Assembly: GCA_963719465.1 (NCBI GenBank)
Contig: OY970386.1
Span: forward strand, 1,178,001 to 1,242,000
Direction of reading: 5' to 3'
DNA length: 64,000 nt
Source: JALHUB01 sp963719465
GTDB taxonomy: Bacteria; Chloroflexota; Dehalococcoidia; DSTF01; JALHUB01
A program made the translations under genes and the position numbers. Numbering within the stretch: the stretch's first letter is position 1; the number at the start of each line of letters is the position of its first letter. Under the pieces are notes generated by a model. That model saw nothing but the letters and a program-made list of their open reading frames with translations, was not told where the DNA came from and ran no database searches. Below are positions 8,266 through 16,920 of the stretch, one piece after another.

Positions 8266-8850
8266 ATGACAACTGATGTCTCATCGTCCACCTTCCCCGT
8301 AGCGTTCGACGTTGAGTATCCCGAGAGGTCGTCGCGTCTGCTGATCTTCGTAAAGTGGTCGCTCATAATCCCCCACTACATCATCCTGTACGCCCTGATT
8401 ATCGTCGCCGAAGTGCTCACGTTCATTGCCTGGTTCGCCATCCTCTTCACCGGCCGCTATCCCAGAGAGATGTTCAAGTTCGTGGTCGGCGTCCACCGCT
8501 GGCGGTACAATGTCACCGCCTACGTCACCCTTCTCCGCGACGAGTATCCGCCGTTTTCCCTCTCGGCCGGCGAGTACCCTGTGACCTATGACGTCGAATA
8601 TCCGGAGCGGCTGTCGCGCCTGCTGATATTCTTCAAGTGGCTGCTGATCATCCCGCATCTCGTCGTTCTGCTTTGCCTCGGCGTCGTGTACTACGTGACG
8701 CTGATCATTTCCTGGTTCGCTATCCTGTTCACCGGCCACTACCCGCGCGGCCTCTTCAACTTCGCCGTCGGCGTGCATCGATGGGGCGCGCGTGTTAACG
8801 CCTACGTCTGGCTGCTGCGCGACGACTATCCGCCGTTCAGCTTGAGCTGA
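8266..8850 (+). CDS. DUF4389 membrane protein with two tandem copies of the domain
   Basis: A 194-residue protein made of two homologous halves (about residues 8-98 and 99-194). Each half runs YPV-type strand, DVEYPERxSRLLIFxKW, two hydrophobic helices with SWFAILFTG or AWFAILFTG, then GVHRW, AYVxLLRD and YPPFSL. This is the DUF4389 pattern of actinobacteria and Chloroflexota; the function is not known. AAAGGAGG lies nine bases before the ATG. It sits between purQ and purL, probably in the same transcript. Confidence 0.85.
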   Translation: MTTDVSSSTFPVAFDVEYPERSSRLLIFVKWSLIIPHYIILYALIIVAEVLTFIAWFAILFTGRYPREMFKFVVGVHRWRYNVTAYVTLLRDEYPPFSLSAGEYPVTYDVEYPERLSRLLIFFKWLLIIPHLVVLLCLGVVYYVTLIISWFAILFTGHYPRGLFNFAVGVHRWGARVNAYVWLLRDDYPPFSLS

Positions 8851-8879
8851 TTCGACTGACTAGAACATATGAGTAGCGC

Positions 8880-11108
8880 ATGACAGTTGACCAGCAGCTA
8901 ATCGAACAGCTCTCCCTCTCCCTCGAGGAGTACGGTCGCATCGTCGAAATCCTCGGTCGCGAGCCCAACGACGTTGAGCTCGGCATGTTCGGCGCCATGT
9001 GGAGCGAGCACTGCGGCTATAAGAACAGCAAGCCGCTCCTGCGAATGCTCCCCAACACCGGCCCGCGCATCCTCACCAGCATGGGCGGCGAGAACGCCGG
9101 CGCCATCGATATCGGCGACGGCCTCTGCGTCGTCATGAAGATCGAGTCGCACAACCACCCGTCCGCCATCGAGCCCTACGAGGGCGCCGCAACCGGCGTC
9201 GGCGGCATCGTCCGCGACATCTTCGCCATGGGCGCCCGCCCCATCGCCACCCTCGACTCCCTGCGCTTCGGCCCGCTCTCCGAGGCGCGCAACCGCTATC
9301 TCTTCGCCGGCGTCGTCGGCGGCATCGGCGGCTACGGCAACTGCCTCGGCATCCCGACCATCGCCGGCGAGGTCTCCTTCGCCGGCCCCTACTCCGCCAA
9401 CCCGCTCGTCAACGCCATGTGCGTCGGAATCGCCCGCATCGACCGCCTCGTCTCCGCTCGCGCCGCCACGCCCGGCAACATCGTCCTCCTCTGCGGCGCC
9501 GACACCGGCCGCGACGGCATCGGCGGCGCCAACGTCCTCGCCTCCCGCGTCTTCGACGAAGGCAGCGCCGAGCTCCGCCCGACGGTCCAGGTCGGCAACC
9601 CCTTCATGGAGAAGCTGCTCATGGAGGCCTGCCTGGAGCTCGCCGAAAAGCACCCCGACTGGATTGACGGCATCAACGACCTGGGCGCCGCCGGCCTCAC
9701 CAGCTCAACCGTCGAAGCCGCCTCCCGCGCCGGCAACGGCATGGAGATCGACATCGCCCGCGTGCCCAGGCGCGAGCGCGGCATGCTCCCCCACGAGGTC
9801 ATGCTCTCCGAGTCCCAGGAGCGCATGCTCGTCTTCCCCAAGAAGGAGCACGAGAAGGACGTCATTAGTCTTCTGGAGCGTTGGGAGCTGAAGGTCGACG
9901 TAATCGGCCGCGTCACCGACGACGGCCTCATGCGCGTCCTCGACGGCGGTCGCGAAGTGGCGGCCATCCCCGTCCAGGTGCTGACGAAGCCGCCCGAGTA
10001 CCGCCGCATCGGCCGGCGGCCCGCCTATCTCGACGAGGCGCAATCGTACGACCTCTCGCGCCTGCCTGACGTGAAGGACGCCGCGGACGCTCTCCTTCGC
10101 CTCCTGCGCACGCCGGAGCTCGCCGACAAGCGCTGGGTCTGGCGCCAGTACGACCACCAGGTGCTCACCAACACCGTCGTCGGCCCCGGCAGCGACGCCG
10201 CCGTCCTGCGCGTCAAGGGCACGAAGACCGGCCTCGCCCTCACCAACGACGGCAACGGCCTCTACTGCTATCTCGACCCGTACGCCGGCGGCGCCATCGC
10301 CGTCGCCGAAGCCGCCCGCAACGTCGTCTGCGCTGGCGCCCGCCCTGTCGCCATCACCGACTGCCTGAACTTCGGCAACCCCGAGAAACTCGATGTCTAC
10401 TATCAGATGGAAGAGACCATCCGCGGCATCGCCGCCGCCGCCGCGAAGCTCGACGCGCCAACAGTCTCCGGCAACGTCAGCCTCTACAACGAGACCAACG
10501 GCGAGCCCGTCGTGCCGACGCCCGTCATCGGCATGCTCGGCCTCCTCGACGACGTTGACCGCCGCTGCGGGATGGCCTTCCGGCGCGAAGGCGACTTGAT
10601 ATTCCTCCTCGGCGCGACCCTCGACGGCCCCGTCGAAAGCCTCGCCGGCAGCGAGTACCTGCGCGAGATGCACGGCGTCATCGCCGGCCGGCCTTCAATC
10701 GACCTCGACCTCGAGGCGCGCGTCCAGTCCGCCTGCCTCGAAGCGATTTCGGTCGGCCTGCTCGCCTCCGCCCACGATTGTTCCTCCGGCGGCCTTGCCG
10801 TCGCCCTGGCCGAGAGCTGCATCGCCGGCAATATCGGCCTGCGCGGCGAGCCTGTCGCGGCGGCCCGCCTCGACGCTGCCCTCTTCGGCGAAGCGCAGTC
10901 GCGCATCATCGTCTCCTGTCCGCCGGACCGAAAGGACGCCCTCGAAGCCCTCGCCCGCCGCCACGACGTCCCGCTGACCGCGCTCGGCTCCGTCGGCGGC
11001 GACCGCCTGTCGCTTCCCGGCGCCCTCGACCTGGCCGTCGCCGCCCTCACCGACGCCTACACCCGCGGCCTCCCCGACGCCCTCAACCCTCGACCCGCCC
11101 CGTCCTGA
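8880..11108 (+). CDS. purL: Phosphoribosylformylglycinamidine synthase subunit PurL
   Basis: A 742-residue small-type PurL, the ATP-dependent synthetase subunit that converts FGAR to FGAM with ammonia from PurQ. It begins with the PurL linker and WSEHCGYKNSKPLL (His44), then the ESHNHPSAIEPYEGAATGVGG motif region (about residues 90-110, quoted in part) and GARPIA, and a second AIRS-like half with LTNDGNGLYC and GARPVAITDCLNFGNP. Length and motifs are typical of Gram-positive PurL that works with separate PurQ and PurS. Confidence 0.94.
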   Translation: MTVDQQLIEQLSLSLEEYGRIVEILGREPNDVELGMFGAMWSEHCGYKNSKPLLRMLPNTGPRILTSMGGENAGAIDIGDGLCVVMKIESHNHPSAIEPYEGAATGVGGIVRDIFAMGARPIATLDSLRFGPLSEARNRYLFAGVVGGIGGYGNCLGIPTIAGEVSFAGPYSANPLVNAMCVGIARIDRLVSARAATPGNIVLLCGADTGRDGIGGANVLASRVFDEGSAELRPTVQVGNPFMEKLLMEACLELAEKHPDWIDGINDLGAAGLTSSTVEAASRAGNGMEIDIARVPRRERGMLPHEVMLSESQERMLVFPKKEHEKDVISLLERWELKVDVIGRVTDDGLMRVLDGGREVAAIPVQVLTKPPEYRRIGRRPAYLDEAQSYDLSRLPDVKDAADALLRLLRTPELADKRWVWRQYDHQVLTNTVVGPGSDAAVLRVKGTKTGLALTNDGNGLYCYLDPYAGGAIAVAEAARNVVCAGARPVAITDCLNFGNPEKLDVYYQMEETIRGIAAAAAKLDAPTVSGNVSLYNETNGEPVVPTPVIGMLGLLDDVDRRCGMAFRREGDLIFLLGATLDGPVESLAGSEYLREMHGVIAGRPSIDLDLEARVQSACLEAISVGLLASAHDCSSGGLAVALAESCIAGNIGLRGEPVAAARLDAALFGEAQSRIIVSCPPDRKDALEALARRHDVPLTALGSVGGDRLSLPGALDLAVAALTDAYTRGLPDALNPRPAPS

Positions 11109-11170
11109 GTCATCTTCTCGACAGCCAATCCAGGGCATTTAATCTAATCCCCTTTTCGCAGCCGGCTTCA

Positions 11171-11760
11171 GAGGGAGTTCAGAGGGATTCCTCCCTCTGA
11201 CGGTCCTGCCGGAACTCAGGTAGATTGTGGCGACTCCTCGCGTTTGCTCCCAACCAGCAGGGAGTCCAGAGGGGCGCCGCCCCTTTGGCGGGGATTCAAA
11301 GGGGTGTCCCCTTTGAGGCTCTTGATCTACTTCACTGGGCGGGTGGGTGGGAAGAAAAGCATTCCTCGACGCGGGGCGGAGCCTCCGGACTAGGGCAGAG
11401 TATCCACCAGAGGAAGTCCAGAGGGGACTCTTCCCCCTGGCGGGGGTCTGGGGGTGTCCCCCAGAACTCCACCTTTATTGCGTATCTGGGCGGGAGGCCG
11501 AAGGTCTGCCTCAGGCGGAGTGGGAAGAACCACGCCCTCTTCGACTCAGACGTGTCGCCGCGGAAGCGGCAGGAAGCGCCCATTTGCGCAAGATGCCATC
11601 TCCCCCTCGCAAACCGCCCGCGCCCCTGCTACGATCGCCCTGTCATGCTTGCGCCAACACCTGCCGAAAGACCCATCGCCAAAATCAATTACGAAAACGC
11701 GCCGCTACCAGATTCACGAGATCGATCTTTTTTCAAAACAAAAACAATTCAGCGCCTCCG
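11171..11760 (+). repeat. Dispersed G/C-rich repeat, copy A (intergenic, purL-rplI)
   Basis: This 840-base gap between purL and rplI holds a patchwork of short palindromes: a 9-bp stem at 11179-11200, GGGGCGCCGCCCC near 11271, GGGGTGTCCCC near 11301, GGGGGTGTCCCCC near 11450. About 170 bases (11417-11590) match the reverse complement of copy C at 30290-30500, including AGGCGGAGTGGGAAGAACC. The right end, from AGATTCACGA to AACAAAAACAATTCAG (about 11709-11752), matches the reverse complement of 28971-29012 in copy B. Apart from this element and the promoters beyond it, I see no gene in the gap. Confidence 0.75.
11620..11752 (+). pseudogene. Relic of the small gene carried by repeat copy B
   Basis: The upstream stretch GCCCCTGCTACGATC resembles the bases just before the copy B gene (GCCCCTGCTACCATC on the minus strand). 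The stretch from CGCCAAAATCAA to AGATTCACGA resembles that gene's last codons and trailer. The roughly 230 bases between are missing here. This looks like an internally deleted copy, leaving a short open frame from ATG 11645 that is probably meaningless. Confidence 0.4.
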
Positions 11761-11767
11761 ACCGCTC

Positions 11768-11796
11768 TTGACGCCTTATCACCCGTGCCTTATCCT
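11768..11796 (+). promoter_or_regulatory. Distal promoter of rplI-dnaB
   Basis: TTGACG (11768-11773), 17-base spacer, TATCCT (11791-11796). It lies just beyond the end of repeat copy A. Confidence 0.55.
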
Positions 11797-11879
11797 ATCC
11801 AGGTCGAACGTTTGTACTTAACCGCCCTTTTGGGGTAAGACATGTGGAAAGTTGGCCCGCAAGTTGACCGATTCCCTCG

Positions 11880-11907
11880 TTGACTCAGCCCCGGAGGCCC
11901 ATATCAT
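11880..11907 (+). promoter_or_regulatory. Proximal promoter of rplI-dnaB
   Basis: TTGACT (11880-11885), 16-base spacer, TATCAT (11902-11907), which would give a leader of about 35 bases before the rplI GTG at 11950. Confidence 0.5.
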
Positions 11908-11949
11908 AGAGAAGGTCGCCCGCAAACCCCGAAACCCTGGAGGCCCGCA

Positions 11950-12525
11950 GTGAAAGTCGTCTTTCTGAAGGATGTCGAAGGCAGCGGCCGCATCGGCGAG
12001 ATCAAGAACGTCGCCGACGGCTACGCCCGCAACTACCTCCTGCCCAAAGGCATGGCCGCGCCCGCTACCGCCGACGCCGTCCGTAAGGCCGAAGCCCGCG
12101 CCATCGTCGAAGCCAAGCGGCAGGCCCAGCTCGACGAAGCGGCTCAGACCCTTTCCGAGCGCATCGCCGGCTCAGCCGTCCGCATCGTCGTCAAGGCCGG
12201 AAGCAAGGGCCGTCTCTTCGGCTCCGTCACCCAGGCCGACGTTGCTGACGAGGTTGGTAAGCTGCTCGGCCAGGAGCTGGACCGCCACCAGGTGCTGCTC
12301 GCCGAGCCCATCAAGGAGACCGGCGACTACCAGATCGTCGTCCAGCTCAGCCGCAACGTCCGCCCGACCGTCGCGCTGAAGATCGTCGCCGAGGGCGCGG
12401 AGCAAGAGGCCGTGGCAGAAGCGGCGCAACCGACGGCCGAAGAGGAAGCGGAGCCCGAGCCCGCGGCAATCGAAGAAGCGCCGGCCGAGGCAGAGCAGCT
12501 CGAGGAGGCGGAGCAGCCCGAATGA
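11950..12525 (+). CDS. rplI: 50S ribosomal protein bL9 with acidic C-terminal tail
   Basis: A 191-residue L9. The N-domain MKVVFLKDVEG with NVADGYARNYLLPKGMA binds 23S rRNA, and the C-domain spans about residues 75-148. Family length is about 148; the last 40 residues are an added Ala/Glu-rich tail (EEEAEPEPAAIEEAP). The GTG start at 11950 follows CTGGAGG. It is the first gene of the rplI-dnaB group, an arrangement common in bacteria. Confidence 0.93.
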   Translation: MKVVFLKDVEGSGRIGEIKNVADGYARNYLLPKGMAAPATADAVRKAEARAIVEAKRQAQLDEAAQTLSERIAGSAVRIVVKAGSKGRLFGSVTQADVADEVGKLLGQELDRHQVLLAEPIKETGDYQIVVQLSRNVRPTVALKIVAEGAEQEAVAEAAQPTAEEEAEPEPAAIEEAPAEAEQLEEAEQPE

Positions 12526-12711
12526 ACGAAGACTACCAACAGGCGGCGCAGGCTGCCGCAAGGGACCTGGAGCAAGCACAGACTGCGGACGACGTTCCGC
12601 AAGATATGGAAGAAGTACTTTCTCGTCCTCGGGCATCGATTTCTTGGCCGCCTGCTCCTCGGACGTTCGGCCGACGAGCTCGTCGCCCGCCACGACGCGC
12701 GTAATCAGTAA
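12522..12711 (+). CDS. Small protein of unknown function, probably frameshifted
   Basis: ATG 12522 overlaps the rplI stop (ATGA). The first frame gives a credible N-terminus, MNEDYQQAAQAAARDLEQAQ, then turns into an Arg/Pro-rich sequence typical of a wrong frame and stops at 12704. After about 12595 the frame one base along reads KIWKKYFLVLGHRFLGRLL and ends at 12711. One extra base near 12595-12605 would explain both. The restored protein would be about 62 residues with a basic, amphipathic C-terminal half. I do not recognise it. Confidence 0.35.
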
Positions 12712-12747
12712 GGACCGCTACCGGTAGTTGGCCTGAGGAGAGGCAGG

Positions 12748-14151
12748 ATGCTGGCCGACAGGCTCCCCCCGCACGACGTTGAAGCCGAAGAAGCCGTCAT
12801 CGCCTCCATCCTCGTTGATACCGAGGCTATCTACCACGTCGCGCCTATCCTCAAAGCGGAAGACTTCTTCCGCGAGAAGAACGGCTGGGCCTACGAAGCC
12901 TGCCTCGCCCTCTTCGACCGAAACGACGCCATTAACCAGGTCACCGTCGGCCACGAACTCGCTCGCCGCAATCGGCTCGAGGAGATGGGCGGCCTTGCCT
13001 ACCTCAGCCGCCTCGTGACCGAGCTCCCCACGCCCGTCGGCGTTGAGCACTACGCCCGCATCGTCAAGCGCGACGCCATCTACCGCCGCCTCATCGAAGT
13101 GGCGAGCCGGATTGCCCAGATGGGCTACAACGGCGGCCCCGACCTCGAAGAAACGCTCTCCCGCGCGGAGGGCATGCTGCTTTCCCTTCGCAGCGGCGAG
13201 CGCCTCAGCGACTTCCGCCACCTGAAGGACATCCTGGACGACTTCTGGGAAGGCGGTCTGGAATCGCTTCGCAGCGGCCTCCAGGGAAACATCCGCACCG
13301 GCTTCAGCGACCTCGATACTCTTCTCGGCGGCCTCAAGCGCTCCGACCTGATAATCCTGGCGGCCCGTCCCAGCCTCGGCAAGACCAGTCTCGGCCTCAA
13401 CATCGCCCGCAATGCCGCCGTCGGCCAGAACGCGAAAATCGCTCTCTTCAGCCTGGAGATGGCAGCCGAGCAACTGGCTCAGCGCCTGCTCGCCAGCGAG
13501 TCAGGCGTCGACCTGAAGCGGCTGCGTCTCGGCCAGCACACCGAGGCCGAGGAGCGGCGCGTCATGAACGCCCTGGGCGTTCTTGCGGCCGCTGATATCT
13601 GGGTCGACGACAGCGCCGTCCTCCGCATGCCGGAGATCCGCGGCAAGGCGCTCCGCCTCTCCCGCGAACGCGGCCTCGACCTCGTCATCATCGACTATCT
13701 GCAGCTCATCCACGGCAGCGAACGCGGCGACAACCGGGTCCAGGAGATAAGCTATATCTCGCGCGGCCTCAAAGAGCTGGCGCGGGAGCTCGACGTTCCG
13801 GTCATCGCCGTGTCGCAGCTCTCTCGCGCGCCGGAGCTGCGCTCGCCGCACATCCCGCAGCTCAGCGACCTTCGTGAAAGCGGCAGCATCGAGCAGGACG
13901 CCGACCTCGTCATCTTCATCTATCGCGAAGCAATGTACGTCCGCAAGGACGAGTGGGACAGGAGCCACCCTGCCGGTCCGCCTTATCCGGCGGAAGACGC
14001 GCAGATCATCGTCGCCAAGAACCGCAACGGCCCCACGAAGACCGTTCACCTCCGCTTCCGAGACACCATCGCGCGCTTCGAGGACATGCTTCTTCTTGAG
14101 GAGGAGAGCGCCTCTGTCAGCCATCTACCAAGGGAAGTCCCGGTGCCATGA
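12748..14151 (+). CDS. dnaB: Replicative DNA helicase DnaB
   Basis: A 467-residue hexameric replicative helicase. Residues 5-105 are the DnaB N-terminal domain (PPHDVEAEEAVIASIL), and residues 180-450 the RecA-like C-terminal domain, with Walker A ARPSLGKT (206-213; the family usually has Met where Leu209-like residue is), LFSLEMA, Walker B LDLVIIDYLQLI, and LSQLSR-type motif VIAVSQLSRAPE. It ends with the loop QIIVAKNRNGPTKT. The stop codon overlaps the start of the DnaC-like ATPase gene (ATGA), suggesting translational coupling with a possible loader. Confidence 0.95.
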   Translation: MLADRLPPHDVEAEEAVIASILVDTEAIYHVAPILKAEDFFREKNGWAYEACLALFDRNDAINQVTVGHELARRNRLEEMGGLAYLSRLVTELPTPVGVEHYARIVKRDAIYRRLIEVASRIAQMGYNGGPDLEETLSRAEGMLLSLRSGERLSDFRHLKDILDDFWEGGLESLRSGLQGNIRTGFSDLDTLLGGLKRSDLIILAARPSLGKTSLGLNIARNAAVGQNAKIALFSLEMAAEQLAQRLLASESGVDLKRLRLGQHTEAEERRVMNALGVLAAADIWVDDSAVLRMPEIRGKALRLSRERGLDLVIIDYLQLIHGSERGDNRVQEISYISRGLKELARELDVPVIAVSQLSRAPELRSPHIPQLSDLRESGSIEQDADLVIFIYREAMYVRKDEWDRSHPAGPPYPAEDAQIIVAKNRNGPTKTVHLRFRDTIARFEDMLLLEEESASVSHLPREVPVP

Positions 14152-15563
14152 GGAAGCTGGATGAAATCATCAAGGGGATGCGTCTGGCGGAGGGGCTGCC
14201 GGGGGAGACCGCCGACGCGGAGGTCGAAGCTAAGGACGATGTGTGCCCCATCTGCGGCGGCGCCAAGCTTGTCCGCCATCGCCTGCCCATCGATCATCCG
14301 GATTTCGGCAGGGCCTTCCCCTGCGAATGCGTTCAGCTCGAGCAGCACGGCGAGCGCGCGGCGCGCCTGGAGCGCTACAGCGATCTCGGCCCGCTCACTT
14401 CTCGCACCTTCGATAACCTGAGCGCGCGCGGCCGTAGCAGCAATCCGCGCGACCAGGAGCGATTTCAGCGCTGTGTGGAAGAAGCGAACGCTTTCGCCGA
14501 AAGTCCGGAGGGGTGGCTCGTCCTGATCGGGCCGAGCGGTTGCGGCAAGACGCATGTCGCGGCGGCGATCGCCAATCGCTGCTTGGCCCTGGGCACGCCG
14601 CCGTTATTCGTCATCGTCCCCGATCTGCTGGATCGCTTGCGCGCGGCCTATCACCCGGAAGCCGCCGTCGATTATGACCAGGCTTTCGAACGCGTCCGCA
14701 ACGCTCCTGTACTTATCCTCGACGACCTGGGAGGGCAGAGCAGCACGCCCTGGGCGCAGGAAAAGCTCTTCCAGATAATCAACCACCGCTTCAATGGCCG
14801 CTTGCCGACCGTCATCACCAGCGGCTCCTCCGTGCACAAGCTCGACGACCGGCTGCAGACCCGCCTCACCGACCCCTCACTGAGCCGCGTCTTCGAACTG
14901 GAGCCCGCAGCAGGCGGTCGCCGCGGCGGCCGCAAGCTTAACGTCTTTGACCAGCCGCGCTTCCGCAACATGACGTTCGATAGCTTCGATACCCAGGGCT
15001 TCCACCTGCCCGTCGGCGAGCGCCGTCGCCTGGAGGACGCCTACCGCGTCGCGCTGGACTTCGCGCAGAAGCCGGAGGGCTGGCTGATGCTCACGGGCCC
15101 GGGTGGCAGCGGCAAGACCCATCTGGCAGTCGCCATCACGAACTACCGCCGCCAGCTTGGTGACTCGCCGTACTTCATCGAGGCGAGCGACTTGCTGCAC
15201 TTCCTCAGCCGCAAGGACAAGAAAGGCGAGCCGGAGCAGTATTATCGCGAGGTCGAAGAGATCAGCGAAGCGTCGCTTCTAGTTCTCGACGACCTCTACA
15301 TCAACAGGCGCAACCCCTGGTGGGAGGACATCTTCCGTATCCTGAAACACCGCCACACTGCCCAACTCCCGACAGTCGTTACGACGCTCCAGGCGCTCGC
15401 CAACCTGTCGCTGGATGAACTGGGCGAGCGCATCGCCTCGCTGCTTGGCGACGCGCGCATCTGCTCCGAAATACGTTTGCCTGGCACCTCACAAAAGCCC
15501 CGGTCGGATACTGGCGCTATTCCCCTTGAGGAAGCACCCACTCGAAGAAGAAGACGCGGGTAG
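14148..15563 (+). CDS. DnaC/IstB-like protein with two tandem AAA+ ATPase domains and an N-terminal zinc motif
   Basis: A 471-residue protein. A zinc-ribbon-like motif (CPIC at 33-36, CEC at 59-61) precedes two homologous DnaC-type ATPase domains. Domain 1: TFDNLSARG (87-95), Walker A GPSGCGKTH (128-136), Walker B LILDDLGG (189-196). Domain 2: TFDSFDTQGF (276-285), Walker A GPGGSGKTHLA (317-327), Walker B LLVLDDLY (377-384). DnaC/DnaI-type loaders have a single domain and help place DnaB on DNA. The 4-base overlap with dnaB strongly suggests the same job. Whether one chain replaces a dimer of loader subunits is inference. The last 30 residues are basic and disordered. Confidence 0.85.
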   Translation: MRKLDEIIKGMRLAEGLPGETADAEVEAKDDVCPICGGAKLVRHRLPIDHPDFGRAFPCECVQLEQHGERAARLERYSDLGPLTSRTFDNLSARGRSSNPRDQERFQRCVEEANAFAESPEGWLVLIGPSGCGKTHVAAAIANRCLALGTPPLFVIVPDLLDRLRAAYHPEAAVDYDQAFERVRNAPVLILDDLGGQSSTPWAQEKLFQIINHRFNGRLPTVITSGSSVHKLDDRLQTRLTDPSLSRVFELEPAAGGRRGGRKLNVFDQPRFRNMTFDSFDTQGFHLPVGERRRLEDAYRVALDFAQKPEGWLMLTGPGGSGKTHLAVAITNYRRQLGDSPYFIEASDLLHFLSRKDKKGEPEQYYREVEEISEASLLVLDDLYINRRNPWWEDIFRILKHRHTAQLPTVVTTLQALANLSLDELGERIASLLGDARICSEIRLPGTSQKPRSDTGAIPLEEAPTRRRRRG

Positions 15564-15690
15564 ACCCTTACTGCGCCTGTCGACCCTGGTTTGCCTACTT
15601 ATAGCTCGTACCGGGACCTTCTCTCACCTAATCTCGTACAATCTCTTCGATTATCCCGTTGGTTCATTCTGGAAGGATCGGGGGAGCCAA

Positions 15691-15975
15691 GTGGCACTTG
15701 AAGACAGGACGTTGCGATGCCGCAATTGCCAAGAGGAATTCGTCTTCACAGGCGGTGAACAAACCTTCTTCTTGCGGCGCGGTCTCTTGAATGATCCCCA
15801 GCATTGTCCGCTCTGTCGAGCCGCGAAGCGCAAGGAGCGGGGCGAGAAACGTCAAGAGTTGACGGCTGTCGTCTGCGCCTCCTGCGGCCGCAACGCCGTT
15901 GTTCCATTTGTCCCGCGCCTGGACAGACCTGTCTACTGCGATCTCTGTTTCGAGAAGATGCGGCCTAACGCCTAG
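15691..15975 (+). CDS. Small zinc-ribbon protein with two CxxC pairs repeated
   Basis: A 94-residue protein from GTG 15691, eight bases after GGGGGAG. It has CRNC (residues 10-13), CPLC near 36-39, CASC near 59-62 and CDLC near 80-83, i.e. two zinc-binding units: a probable zinc-ribbon of the zf-trcl type (CxxC, EFVFTGGEQTFF, CPLCRAAKR) and a CxxC-x-CxxC unit (CASCGRNAVVPFVPR, PVYCDLCF). Such proteins are abundant in Chloroflexota; the function is unknown. A close relative lies at 22860. Confidence 0.8.
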   Translation: MALEDRTLRCRNCQEEFVFTGGEQTFFLRRGLLNDPQHCPLCRAAKRKERGEKRQELTAVVCASCGRNAVVPFVPRLDRPVYCDLCFEKMRPNA

Positions 15976-16166
15976 CCATCCTTCGTCTTGGCGCCTGTCC
16001 TGGAGCCAGGATTTGCCTTCATTCCGTGTCTTCTCCTTCCCTTTTGGGGGACCTGCTGCTCTTGCAAGCGGCTAAAACTCATCTCGGCATTAACAATTGC
16101 CGATGATCCATCGATGACATTGTTCCGGCGATCGGCTATACTGCTGCTTCGGAACCTGAAGACATC

Positions 16167-16871
16167 ATGAGCATCGGAATGATTTTGGGCAAGGCGGGCA
16201 GGCAGGCCGTCGACCTGCTCTTTCCCCCTCGCTGCGCTATGTGCGGTCACCTGGAGTCTTTTCTCTGCGCGGATTGCCGCTCCTCCTTGCCGCGAGCCGC
16301 TCAGCCACGCTGCGCCATCTGCTGGCAGCCAAACCTTGCTGGCTCCTGCCGCCGCTGCCAGGAATCCAGGCCATCCTTCGAAGGCCTGCGTTCGCCGTTC
16401 GTCTTCCAGGGCGGCGTCCGCGATCTGGTCCACAAGTTCAAGTACCAGAATCAGTCCGTTCTCGCGACGCCTATGGCGGAACTGCTCTTCGATTTCATCT
16501 CCGATAACCCTCTTCCCGCCAACGTCGTGATGCCGGTGCCCCTCTTCCCGAGAAGGGAGCGGATGCGTGGCTACAACCAGTCTGCGCTCCTTGCTCGGGC
16601 CTTGGCGCGGCAGGCAGGTTTGCCCGTCAATGAGAGGACGCTTCGTCGCGCTCGAAACACGGCTGCACAGGCAAGAACCGCCAGCTCGGACGAGAGAAGA
16701 ACCAACGTCCGCGACGCCTTCGCCTGCGACGCCCCGCGAGTCAGCGGCAAGAGAGTGTTGCTGATCGACAACGTCTCAACGACCGGCGCCACGCTTGACG
16801 CCTGTGCCCGCGCGCTACGCGCCGCCGGCGCTGGCTCGGTGTGGGCGCTAACCTTTGCTCGCGAGGATTGA
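16167..16871 (+). CDS. ComF family phosphoribosyltransferase-like protein
   Basis: A 234-residue protein with the double zinc-ribbon start of ComF: LLFPPRCAMC, Cys 23/26/34/37 and 49/52/61/64, then a type I phosphoribosyltransferase fold with the PRPP-binding loop VLLIDNVSTTGATL (about 193-206) and VPLFPRRERMRGYNQ. ComF takes part in uptake of transforming DNA in competent bacteria; in non-competent species its role is uncertain. It stands apart from other competence genes here. Confidence 0.9.
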   Translation: MSIGMILGKAGRQAVDLLFPPRCAMCGHLESFLCADCRSSLPRAAQPRCAICWQPNLAGSCRRCQESRPSFEGLRSPFVFQGGVRDLVHKFKYQNQSVLATPMAELLFDFISDNPLPANVVMPVPLFPRRERMRGYNQSALLARALARQAGLPVNERTLRRARNTAAQARTASSDERRTNVRDAFACDAPRVSGKRVLLIDNVSTTGATLDACARALRAAGAGSVWALTFARED

Positions 16872-16920
16872 TGATCAGTTTGAGAGCAATCTGTGATCGG
16901 ACACTCTTGAAGGAGAAGCA

